Assembly: GCA_049670505.1 (NCBI GenBank) | Contig: JBATTK010000067.1 | Coordinates: forward strand, 1 to 25,517 | Reading direction: 5' to 3' | Source: JBATTK01 sp049670505 | GTDB taxonomy: Bacteria > Bacteroidota > Bacteroidia > Flavobacteriales > Flavobacteriaceae | DNA: 25,517 bases | Shown: in pieces, positions 15,437 through 21,872 of the stretch | Numbering within the stretch: the first letter of the stretch is position 1 | Layout: the number at the start of each line of letters is the position of its first letter | Notes under the pieces: model-generated | Seen by the model: only the letters and a program-made list of their open reading frames with translations | What the model was told of the DNA's origin: nothing | Database searches by the model: none | Position numbers and translations under genes: made by a program

Positions 15437-15808
15437 ATGAAACAAATGTTGCTTGTTTTTTTGGGCGGTGGTATTGGTAGTGTACTTCGCTTTTTAATTG
15501 GTAAAACCTACAATTCTTATTTTCAAAACTTCTTTCTAGGCACTTTTTTAGTCAATATTATAGGATGCCTTCTTATTGGATTTATTCTTGGTATCTCCCT
15601 AAAGAGCAATTATCTTACACAAAACCAAACCTTATTACTATCTACAGGATTCTGTGGAGGCTTTACTACCTTTTCGGCATTCGCGTTTGAAAAACATTCT
15701 TTGTTGAAGGCCGGGGAACTATTCCATTTTTCTTTCTATACGATCAGCAGCATTGTATTGGGCATATTGGCCATAGCATTAGGACTTTGGATTTCCAAAT
15801 TGTTATAA
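15437..15808 (+). CDS. crcB: Fluoride ion channel CrcB/Fluc
   Basis: Exports fluoride to protect against toxicity. The 123-aa, four-helix protein has GGGIGSVLRF (10-19), GTFLVNIIGC (35-44, with the pore Asn N40) and GFCGGFTTFSAF (71-82), containing the Phe residues that line the pore and the central sodium-site turn. The single-domain size indicates an antiparallel homodimer. No fluoride riboswitch was seen upstream; expression probably comes from the promoter of the preceding small gene. Confidence 0.94.
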   Translation: MKQMLLVFLGGGIGSVLRFLIGKTYNSYFQNFFLGTFLVNIIGCLLIGFILGISLKSNYLTQNQTLLLSTGFCGGFTTFSAFAFEKHSLLKAGELFHFSFYTISSIVLGILAIALGLWISKLL

Positions 15809-15981
15809 CTGAAACACGGACGCCCAATTTTCTTATATTTTTGTGATATTACCCTATTCTACTCATTTTATTAACACTTTACTTTCCATTACCTCAAAGA
15901 AAAGCACACTTTCTTACATATTTCTTTAAGATTTCCCTACTAAATAACCATATATTCAATTTTATGTTTAAAAAATTGTAT

Positions 15982-16000
15982 ACCCCTAAATTTTAGGGGT
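15982..16000. repeat. ACCCCTAAA inverted repeat upstream of the PII/Amt genes
   Basis: Two perfect 9-nt arms, ACCCCTAAA and TTTAGGGGT, separated by one T. A third copy of the core ACCCCTA is at 16034-16040, 52 bp downstream and next to the expected -33 position of the promoter at 16070. It could be a regulator site or, less likely, a weak terminator for crcB, since no T-run follows directly. Confidence 0.5.
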
Positions 16001-16069
16001 CTTATTTATTATAAACATAAAAATTACAGCTGCACCCCTATTTTTTTTATGGTATGAATATTATTAACA

Positions 16070-16077
16070 TATATTTG
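16070..16077 (+). promoter_or_regulatory. -7 promoter element of the PII-Amt operon
   Basis: TATATTTG, an exact TAnnTTTG match, 23 nt before the PII start codon. No TTG lies at -33, which suggests dependence on an activator. No sigma-54 -24/-12 (GG-N10-GC) element was found here. Confidence 0.55.
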
Positions 16078-16100
16078 GCAACATCAATAACAAATCAATT

Positions 16101-16439
16101 ATGAAAAAAGTCGAGGCAATTATTAGAAAATCAAAATTTGACGATGTAAAGAAAGCTTTGCATGAGGTCGAAATCAACTTCTTCAGTTACTGGGATGTAA
16201 CAGGGGTTGGAAACGAAAAGCAGGGACATGTGTACCGTGGTATTTCCTATAGCACCACGGATATTCAAAGAAGGTACCTATCTATTGTGATATCGGACGA
16301 GTTTTTGGAAAAAACGGTTACCGCTATCTTGGAATCCGCGTATACAGGAAATGTAGGCGACGGTAAAGTATTTGTATCGGATATCATGGATGCGTACCGG
16401 ATCAGAACCAAAGAAAACGGACAAGCAGGAATCAACTAA
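16101..16439 (+). CDS. PII nitrogen-regulatory protein (GlnB/GlnK type)
   Basis: Trimeric sensor of 2-oxoglutarate and adenylate nucleotides that controls ammonium transport, here presumably by plugging the adjacent Amt. The 112-aa protein has K40, a T-loop with YRGISY (45-50), the B-loop TGNVGDGKVF (82-91) and the C-loop YRIRT (99-103). The T-loop departs from the classical form: the usual RQKG reads NEKQG (E at the Q39 position), the uridylylated tyrosine appears one residue earlier (Y50), and the LPK stretch with K58 reads QRR. The amt gene follows 28 nt later; this pairing is the classical glnK-amtB arrangement. Confidence 0.93.
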   Translation: MKKVEAIIRKSKFDDVKKALHEVEINFFSYWDVTGVGNEKQGHVYRGISYSTTDIQRRYLSIVISDEFLEKTVTAILESAYTGNVGDGKVFVSDIMDAYRIRTKENGQAGIN

Positions 16440-16467
16440 ATAACTAAACTAACTAACAATTATAGAA

Positions 16468-17712
16468 ATGGACGCAGGATTATTTACAGCTAATAACGTT
16501 TGGATGATGATTTGTACCGCTTTGGTATTCTTTATGCATATGGGATTCTCTTTTTTGGAGATAGGACTTACCAGACAAAAAAACACGATCAATATTTTAT
16601 TTAAAAATGTCTTTATTATATGTGCAGGTTTACTACTCTATTACATCGGTGGATTTAATATGATGTATCCAGGGGATTTTAACGGTTATTTCGGTTTTGC
16701 CGGATTTGGAATTGCAGCACCTGAAAACGGTATGACGGTGGAATACGCGGATGGGGGATATACTTGGTGGACCGACTTTTTATTCCAAGGGATGTTTGCG
16801 GCCACCGCGGCAACGATAGTCTCCGGAGCGGTAGCGGAACGCATTAAACTAGTTCCCTTTATGATTTTCACTATCATTTATGTAGGACTGGTCTACCCTA
16901 TTGTAGGCTCTTGGCAATGGGGAGGTGGATTCTTATCTACCCTAGGGGGTGACGACGCCGGATTCCACGATTTCGCCGGGTCTACCTTAGTGCATTCCGT
17001 AGGAGGTTGGGCTGCATTGATCGCCGTTTATCTCCTAGGACCCAGGATCGGTAAATTTGGGGAAGATGGAAAACCAAAGGCAATTCCGGGACACAATATA
17101 CCTTTGGCCGCAGGCGGGGTATTGATCCTATGGTTGGGATGGTTCGGCTTTAACGGCGGTTCCGTATTGAGCGGTGATCCCGAAGGAACATCATTGGTAT
17201 TGGTGACCACCTGCTTAGCGGCAGCGGCCGGCGGAATAGGCGCATTCCTCTTTTCGACCGTCCTTTACAAAAATTTTGACCTTACTATGTTCCTTAACGG
17301 TATCCTTGGAGGCTTGGTAGGTATTACCGCGGGTGCAGATTTAATGTCGCCCAACGAAGCGGTAATCATCGGTTTTCTCGCCGGTATCATCATTGTAGGC
17401 GGTGTAGCCTTAATAGATAAATTAAGATTGGATGATCCCGTTGGTGCTATTGCGGTACACTTGATCTGTGGTATCTGGGGTACTTTGGCCGTAGGTATTT
17501 TTGGAGCAAAGGCCGGGGGAGACCAATTCTTATACCAGTTGGCCGGTGTGGGTGCCGCAGCTACCATGTGTACGGCATCAGCCTTTATTATCATATTTGT
17601 GATAAAGAAGACCGTTGGAATCAGGGTTTCCAAGGAAGAAGAATTGGAAGGTCTGGATCTGCACGAGCACGGAATGGATGCGTACTCGGACTTTAGAATG
17701 AATCAACATTAA
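16468..17712 (+). CDS. amt: Ammonium transporter (Amt family)
   Basis: Imports ammonium across the inner membrane as a trimer. The 414-aa protein has the expected 11 hydrophobic segments and no cleavable signal peptide. Conserved sites are visible: D168 in HDFAGSTLVH, the twin pore histidines H176 (STLVHSVGG) and H331 (GAIAVHLICG), and the GLTRQKNT stretch near the N-terminus. The cytoplasmic tail (EEELEGLDLHEHGMDAYSDF) contains the Amt C-terminal signature used in gating and PII contact. It follows the PII gene by 28 nt and precedes a porin gene by 109 nt. Confidence 0.96.
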   Translation: MDAGLFTANNVWMMICTALVFFMHMGFSFLEIGLTRQKNTINILFKNVFIICAGLLLYYIGGFNMMYPGDFNGYFGFAGFGIAAPENGMTVEYADGGYTWWTDFLFQGMFAATAATIVSGAVAERIKLVPFMIFTIIYVGLVYPIVGSWQWGGGFLSTLGGDDAGFHDFAGSTLVHSVGGWAALIAVYLLGPRIGKFGEDGKPKAIPGHNIPLAAGGVLILWLGWFGFNGGSVLSGDPEGTSLVLVTTCLAAAAGGIGAFLFSTVLYKNFDLTMFLNGILGGLVGITAGADLMSPNEAVIIGFLAGIIIVGGVALIDKLRLDDPVGAIAVHLICGIWGTLAVGIFGAKAGGDQFLYQLAGVGAAATMCTASAFIIIFVIKKTVGIRVSKEEELEGLDLHEHGMDAYSDFRMNQH

Positions 17713-17722
17713 TAGGAAAAGT

Positions 17723-17750
17723 AACGGAGCGTTTGGCAGAACGCTCCGTT
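17723..17750 (+). terminator. Hairpin between amt and the porin gene
   Basis: Perfect 11-bp stem AACGGAGCGTT / TGGCAG / AACGCTCCGTT just after the amt stop. The tail (CATAACCTTTTTC) is only weakly T-rich, so it may be a partial terminator or a processing/stability element that tunes porin expression relative to PII-Amt. Confidence 0.6.
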
Positions 17751-17821
17751 CATAACCTTTTTCATTACAAAACTCAATTTAACAAGTTAACATCCTTTCA
17801 AGGATAAAAACCAGTAATCAT

Positions 17822-18973
17822 ATGAAAACGATTATCAATACAAATTACGTAAAAAATTTATTTTTATTCGCATTGCTATTGTTAGCAACCGTAGCATTCG
17901 CACAAGAAGAGGAAGCATCGGAAGAAGAGAAGTCCAAATTTTCCTTTAGTGGAACCGTGGATGCCTATTATAGGGCAAATCTTAACGGTCTTAACAAGGA
18001 AATTCCTGTAATAGAAAATGACATACAAACCGGCTTAATTTCACCAACGGCACCGGGAACATCCTTTGCCAATGACCCCGGTTTTGCCCTTGGTATGGTC
18101 AACCTAATTGCAGGCTATGAAGGGGAAAAAGTAGGTTTCGTGGCCGATTTGGTATTCGGTCCCCGCGGTGAGGATGCCGTATTCGGATCGCCTTTTGGTT
18201 CGCCTAATATTGTAAACCAGTTATATGTGTATTGGAATGTAAGTGAGAGCACAACATTGACCTTTGGTAACTTTAATACTTTTTTAGGATATGAGGTCAT
18301 CTCCCCTTCCGCCAATTTTAATTATAGTACTTCGTATATGTTTTCCTATGGACCATTTTCACATGCCGGTCTAAAGGCCGATTTTGATCTGGGTAACGAT
18401 TGGTCCGCCATGCTGGCCGTTCTGAATCCCACCGATTTTACGGATATCAATCCTTTTGGTGAGCTTTCCTTTGGTGCGCAATTGGGCTATAGCGGGCAAT
18501 TTTTGAATTTCATTTACGGCAACCAAGGCTTTAACGAAGAATTGGTCGATGGTGTTCTTACCGATACGGATGTATCTTCTCTTTTTCAAGTAGATTTCAC
18601 AGGAGGTTTTGACGTTTCCGAAGATTTCTTTTTGGGAATCAATGCCACCTACCAAGATACCGATGGAAGCGGTTTTTATGGAGCCGCCCTATACCCACAA
18701 TTGAAGACTTCCGAAAATTTCGCTCTGGGATTAAGGGGTGAGTACTTCGCCACTATGGAAGGATTCGGCGATGTTGCGGGAATAGGCTCTGATGCCGATG
18801 GAGATGCAAATGTGTTTGCCGTAACCCTAACAGGAAGTGCTACCATAGGTAATTTAATGATTAAGCCAGAACTTAGGCTCGATACCGCTTCAGAAGATGT
18901 CTTTTTAGATAGTGATCTTGAATTTAATGGGAGTTTGGCTTCTTTTGTACTGGCAGCTGTTTATCAGTTCTAA
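17822..18973 (+). CDS. Outer-membrane beta-barrel porin (OmpL/BBP2-like)
   Basis: A 383-aa outer-membrane protein. A signal peptide ends at VAFAQ (about residue 28) and is followed by a short acidic stretch (EEEASEEEKSKF), then repeated amphipathic strands rich in Gly, Tyr and Phe, ending AAVYQF with the C-terminal aromatic residue used for barrel insertion. The overall look fits the putative beta-barrel porin-2 family. Its position behind PII and amt suggests it admits ammonium or another nitrogen source through the outer membrane (inference). No good promoter was found in the 109-nt gap, so read-through from amt is likely. A strong terminator follows. Confidence 0.85.
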   Translation: MKTIINTNYVKNLFLFALLLLATVAFAQEEEASEEEKSKFSFSGTVDAYYRANLNGLNKEIPVIENDIQTGLISPTAPGTSFANDPGFALGMVNLIAGYEGEKVGFVADLVFGPRGEDAVFGSPFGSPNIVNQLYVYWNVSESTTLTFGNFNTFLGYEVISPSANFNYSTSYMFSYGPFSHAGLKADFDLGNDWSAMLAVLNPTDFTDINPFGELSFGAQLGYSGQFLNFIYGNQGFNEELVDGVLTDTDVSSLFQVDFTGGFDVSEDFFLGINATYQDTDGSGFYGAALYPQLKTSENFALGLRGEYFATMEGFGDVAGIGSDADGDANVFAVTLTGSATIGNLMIKPELRLDTASEDVFLDSDLEFNGSLASFVLAAVYQF

Positions 18974-19028
18974 ATACTTAAGCATATCAATTTAATAGGT
19001 TGATGATATAGTTCAGTTTAAGCACCTT

Positions 19029-19059
19029 AAAGTCCCGATCGTTACGATCGGGACTTTTT
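19029..19059 (+). terminator. Intrinsic terminator of the PII-Amt-porin unit
   Basis: Hairpin with arms AAAGTCCCGATCG and CGATCGGGACTTT around TTA, running into a short T-run. The T-run overlaps the TTA (19058-19060) that is the stop codon of the convergent DUF1684 gene. Confidence 0.87.
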
Positions 19060-19708
19060 ATTCTTTCTTAAAAGCCTTTACCCCGGCCAAAACCTTGGTA
19101 TCCAGCAAATTTACCTTTGGCACTATGGGGCAGGAATACTTTTTATTATAGGCACAATATGGATTATAGGCCTTATTGAAATCAATTTGTATGGAATCCC
19201 CTTCTGGACTGGATAAATCAATATAGCGACCGCCGGAATAGGTTTCGGTACCATTGGTCTCGTCTAAAAACGGTAAAAAAAGATAGTCCTTATATTTTTC
19301 TTTTTGTTGAAGTTCGGGACTTCGATAGACTTCCACTTGATATGGCTTCCCGTTCAATTGAAAATGGGCAATCCCATAAACCACTTCGGCCGATTTTCTA
19401 TCCGTCGTAGTCGGCATCATAAAGGGAATGGCATCCGGAGTTCGTACCAACTTGGCCATTATCCTGTAATTGGTATCGGATTCAAAGAAATTAAGCCCCT
19501 TAAAATCCTTTCGATATCTATCCGGCAACGGGGATGTCTCGGGATCTTTAAACGCCTTGTCCAGTTCCTTTTGAAATTGTAGAATATCATTGATTGCACC
19601 GGATGTAGAATTACCACTTTCAGCTTTTACCACATCGTGATATTTCTTTTTGTTGGAGCACCCCATCCCGATAGTCAATACCGCCAAAAACAACAAAAAG
19701 TATCTCAT
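19058..19708 (-). CDS. DUF1684 lipoprotein
   Basis: A 216-aa predicted lipoprotein: signal peptide MRYFLLFLAVLTIGMGC with the lipobox cysteine at residue 17. The body carries hallmarks of DUF1684, notably VYGIAHFQLNGKPYQVEVYRS, GGRYIDLSSPEGDSIQIDFNKAYNPYCAY and YSCPIVPKVN near the C-terminus, with two conserved cysteines. The family is common in Bacteroidota and its function is unknown. Monocistronic; a TATTTTTG box lies 18 nt upstream of the ATG. Confidence 0.88.
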   Translation of the reverse strand: MRYFLLFLAVLTIGMGCSNKKKYHDVVKAESGNSTSGAINDILQFQKELDKAFKDPETSPLPDRYRKDFKGLNFFESDTNYRIMAKLVRTPDAIPFMMPTTTDRKSAEVVYGIAHFQLNGKPYQVEVYRSPELQQKEKYKDYLFLPFLDETNGTETYSGGRYIDLSSPEGDSIQIDFNKAYNPYCAYNKKYSCPIVPKVNLLDTKVLAGVKAFKKE

Positions 19709-19726
19709 CTATTAAAGTTTGAAATT

Positions 19727-19734
19727 CAAAAATA
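19727..19734 (-). promoter_or_regulatory. -7 promoter element of the DUF1684 gene
   Basis: TATTTTTG on the minus strand, exact to TAnnTTTG, 18 nt before the ATG. No TTG at the usual -33 spacing. Confidence 0.5.
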
Positions 19735-19754
19735 CAACATCCCATTTTTTTAAT

Positions 19755-19762
19755 TAGCTTTG
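19755..19762 (+). promoter_or_regulatory. -7 promoter element of the leader RNA / MFS operon
   Basis: TAGCTTTG, exact to TAnnTTTG, pointing toward the MFS gene 160 nt downstream. No TTG at standard -33 distance. It is divergent from the DUF1684 promoter box, with 20 nt between the two. Confidence 0.5.
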
Positions 19763-19780
19763 TGCAAAATAAAGTAGGAA

Positions 19781-19852
19781 ATGCAAGTTTTATCAATTTT
19801 TAAGACGGTCCACACGTACCCGGAACAAGGGGTCAGGTGCTGCTATTTTTAA
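19781..19852 (+). CDS. Possible 23-codon leader peptide in the MFS leader
   Basis: An ATG frame starting MQVLSIFKTV and ending GVRCCYF before TAA. It spans the left stem arm and both terminator-complementary segments; the consecutive Cys codons (19838-19843) follow directly after GTCAGG. Ribosome movement through it would therefore affect leader folding. Coding status is unproven and it may be fortuitous. Confidence 0.2.
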   Translation: MQVLSIFKTVHTYPEQGVRCCYF

Positions 19853-19873
19853 AATTGATATCATTTTAATCAT

Positions 19874-19907
19874 AAAAAAGCCCTGACGGTACCGTCAGGG
19901 CTTTTTT
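19874..19907 (+). terminator. Perfect 34-nt palindromic terminator just before the MFS gene
   Basis: AAAAAAGCCCTGACG / GTAC / CGTCAGGGCTTTTTT: a perfect palindrome centred at 19890/19891, with a GC-rich stem and flanking A- and T-runs that would terminate transcription in either direction. Its end is 15 nt from the MFS ATG. Confidence 0.92.
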
Positions 19908-19922
19908 ATTACAATACTACCA

Positions 19923-21125
19923 ATGATGAAGAAACTGTACTTCAATTATCTCAATTCTTTTAAAGGCCTATCCAAAGAGGTTTGGTGGCTGGCACTGATT
20001 ACACTCATCAACAGGGCGGGAACCATGGTCATCCCTTTTTTGTCGTTATACCTTACCCAAAATTTAGGTTTTACACTGGAGAACGTGGGCGTCATTATGA
20101 CCTGTTTCGGCCTTGGTTCCTTAATAGGTTCCTGGGTAGGTGGAAAGCTTACGGATATCTTTGGATATTATAAGGTAATGTTCATAAGCTTAGTGGGTAC
20201 GGGAATCTTATTTATTGGAATACAGTTTCTGACCGATTATGCCGCCTTATGCTTCGGGATCTTGATATTGATGGTTGTTGCCGATGCGTTTAGACCGGCC
20301 TCTTTTGTAGCATTGAGTGCATACAGCAAACCCGAAAATAAAACAAGATCCGTTACGCTTATACGATTGGCCATAAATCTTGGGTTCTCTGCCGGACCGG
20401 CAATCGGTGGTATTATCATAGGCACTTTGGGTTATGGAGGTTTGTTTTGGGTAGATGGAGGCACCTGTATCTTGGCAAGTTTCCTATTACTTTTCGTTTT
20501 GCATCCAAAAAAGGCCAAGGTTTTGGACAATGTAAAAAACTTGGCACCAAAATCTGCCTATACCGATATGCCCTATTGGTTATTCGTGGCGGCTATGGTC
20601 TTGTTCGGTTTTACTTTTGTGCAGTATTTTTCTACAGTACCTATCTATTATAATGACATTCACTTTTTAAGCGAATATCAAATTGGACTCCTTTTAGGAA
20701 TGAACGGTTTTTTGATTTTTGCCTTTGAAATGCCGTTGATCAAATACATGGAGAGTAGACCTTGGTCCGGAATTACAAATGTGATGATCGGGCTATTCCT
20801 AGTGGGCCTTAGCTTCATAATCCTTAATGTTGTTTCGTGGGGCGGAATTCTAGTGATAGGAATGCTTTTAATGACTTTTGGGGAAATGATCGCTTTTCCA
20901 TTTTCCAATGCCTTTGCCATGGAAAGGGCAAAACGCGGAAACCAAGGGGAATATATGGCATTGTATAGCATTGCTTTTTCCTTGTCCCATGTTTTTGCGC
21001 ACAACTCGGGTATGCGGTCCATAGCCAGTTTTGGATTTGAAATTACCTGGTACGGAATTACCTTTATCTGTTTATTGGGTATTTTGTTACTTTTACTGCT
21101 TAAGAATGTTTTAAAAAGACCTTAA
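19923..21125 (+). CDS. Major facilitator superfamily transporter
   Basis: A 400-aa inner-membrane transporter with about 12 hydrophobic segments in two halves. The motif-A region between TM2 and TM3 reads GGKLTDIFGYYKV, close to the MFS consensus GxLaDrxGrkxv, and there is a TM5-like LGFSAGPAIGGIIIG (motif-C type, common in drug/H+ antiporters). This suggests an exporter, but the substrate is not identifiable. Two adjacent ATGs (19923 and 19926) could both start the protein. A strong terminator immediately upstream implies expression by read-through or regulated antitermination. The DJ-1-like lipoprotein gene follows 9 nt later. Confidence 0.9.
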   Translation: MMKKLYFNYLNSFKGLSKEVWWLALITLINRAGTMVIPFLSLYLTQNLGFTLENVGVIMTCFGLGSLIGSWVGGKLTDIFGYYKVMFISLVGTGILFIGIQFLTDYAALCFGILILMVVADAFRPASFVALSAYSKPENKTRSVTLIRLAINLGFSAGPAIGGIIIGTLGYGGLFWVDGGTCILASFLLLFVLHPKKAKVLDNVKNLAPKSAYTDMPYWLFVAAMVLFGFTFVQYFSTVPIYYNDIHFLSEYQIGLLLGMNGFLIFAFEMPLIKYMESRPWSGITNVMIGLFLVGLSFIILNVVSWGGILVIGMLLMTFGEMIAFPFSNAFAMERAKRGNQGEYMALYSIAFSLSHVFAHNSGMRSIASFGFEITWYGITFICLLGILLLLLLKNVLKRP

Positions 21126-21134
21126 GGCCGTAAG

Positions 21135-21872
21135 ATGAAAAAAACAATACTGGTTTCCTTAATTTTTATTCTTGTTTTGAGCTGCAATCGGCAAAAAAAG
21201 GATACGGTTCAAATTATAAAGGAAGAAAGAAGTCTACCACAATTGCCACCCGATCGGTACAATGTGGCCTTTCTGATCATGGACGGAACTTATAATACCG
21301 AGTTTACCGCCCCCTATGATATTTTTCAGCATACACAGTATCGCAGTCATATTAAACCTATGAACACTTTTACCGTAGCCAACACCCTAGAACCCATAAC
21401 AACATTTGAAGGAGTGCGCATTCTTCCGGACTTTAATTATATTAGGGATGCCTTGCCCCAAATAGATATTTTAGTGGTCCCCAGTGCGGAGCATCATTTG
21501 GATTCGGACCTATTGGATACCACTATGATCAACTTTGTTAAAAAGGTAGATAAAAATGCCATGTTCATGACTTCCCATTGTGATGGTGCTTTTGTTTTAG
21601 CGAAAGCAGGGGTCTTGGACAAGGTAGTTTCAACTACATTTCCCAGCGATATTGAAAAGTACAGGAAAATGTTCCCGCATTTGGATGTAAAGGACAGTGT
21701 ACTTTTTGTACACCATAAAAAATATATCACCTCTGCAGGCGGAGCCAAAAGTTTTGAAGCCGCCCTGTATTTATGTGAACATCTGTACGGTAAGGAAATT
21801 GCGGATTCCCTGGCCAAAGGATTGGTAATCGATTGGGATTTGAACCAAGTCCCAAAACTTATTCTTCCTTGA
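21135..21872 (+). CDS. DJ-1/PfpI (class I glutamine amidotransferase-like) lipoprotein
   Basis: A 245-aa protein with signal peptide and lipobox LVLSC (Cys17), followed by a short linker and a DJ-1/PfpI domain. The nucleophile elbow reads TSHCDGAFVLAKAGVLD (C149), and the acidic partner is E56 in YNTEFTAPYDIF. TSAGGAKSFEAALYLCEHLYG matches the C-terminal helix of the AraC-associated/isonitrile-hydratase-like branch. Members act as glyoxalases, hydratases or stress proteins; which applies here is unknown. Being membrane-anchored outside the cytoplasm is unusual for this mostly cytoplasmic family. It is cotranscribed with the MFS gene and overlaps the convergent hydrolase gene by 14 nt. Confidence 0.88.
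   Translation: MKKTILVSLIFILVLSCNRQKKDTVQIIKEERSLPQLPPDRYNVAFLIMDGTYNTEFTAPYDIFQHTQYRSHIKPMNTFTVANTLEPITTFEGVRILPDFNYIRDALPQIDILVVPSAEHHLDSDLLDTTMINFVKKVDKNAMFMTSHCDGAFVLAKAGVLDKVVSTTFPSDIEKYRKMFPHLDVKDSVLFVHHKKYITSAGGAKSFEAALYLCEHLYGKEIADSLAKGLVIDWDLNQVPKLILP

Larger units (their letters stand above)
19763..19907 (+). promoter_or_regulatory. Candidate structured leader RNA / attenuator of the MFS-DJ-1 operon
   Basis: Downstream of the -7 box, TATCAATTTT (19791-19800) and AAAATTGATA (19851-19860) form a perfect 10-bp stem enclosing 50 nt with GC-rich motifs (CGTACCCGGAACAAGGGG). Inside, GACGGT (19804-19809) is complementary to ACCGTC in the 3' arm of the following terminator, and GTCAGG (19832-19837) is complementary to CCTGAC in its 5' arm, so alternative folds that break the terminator are possible. 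The terminator ends 15 nt before the MFS start codon, leaving no room for another promoter. It could instead be a free small RNA with its own terminator. No known riboswitch class was recognised. Confidence 0.55.

Noticed and set aside
15820..15835. TATTTTTG box downstream of crcB
   Set aside because: Matches TAnnTTTG but has no TTG at proper spacing and no gene start follows it.
16001..16100. Sigma-54 promoter upstream of the PII gene
   Set aside because: TTGGCAACATCAATAAC has a GG but no GC at the required 10-nt spacing.
19801..19850. Guanidine-III (ykkC-III) or SRP RNA in the MFS leader
   Set aside because: Short strings (CGTACCCGG, GTCAGG) recall these RNAs, but their order and the surrounding helices do not fit as I remember them; no assignment made without an Rfam search.
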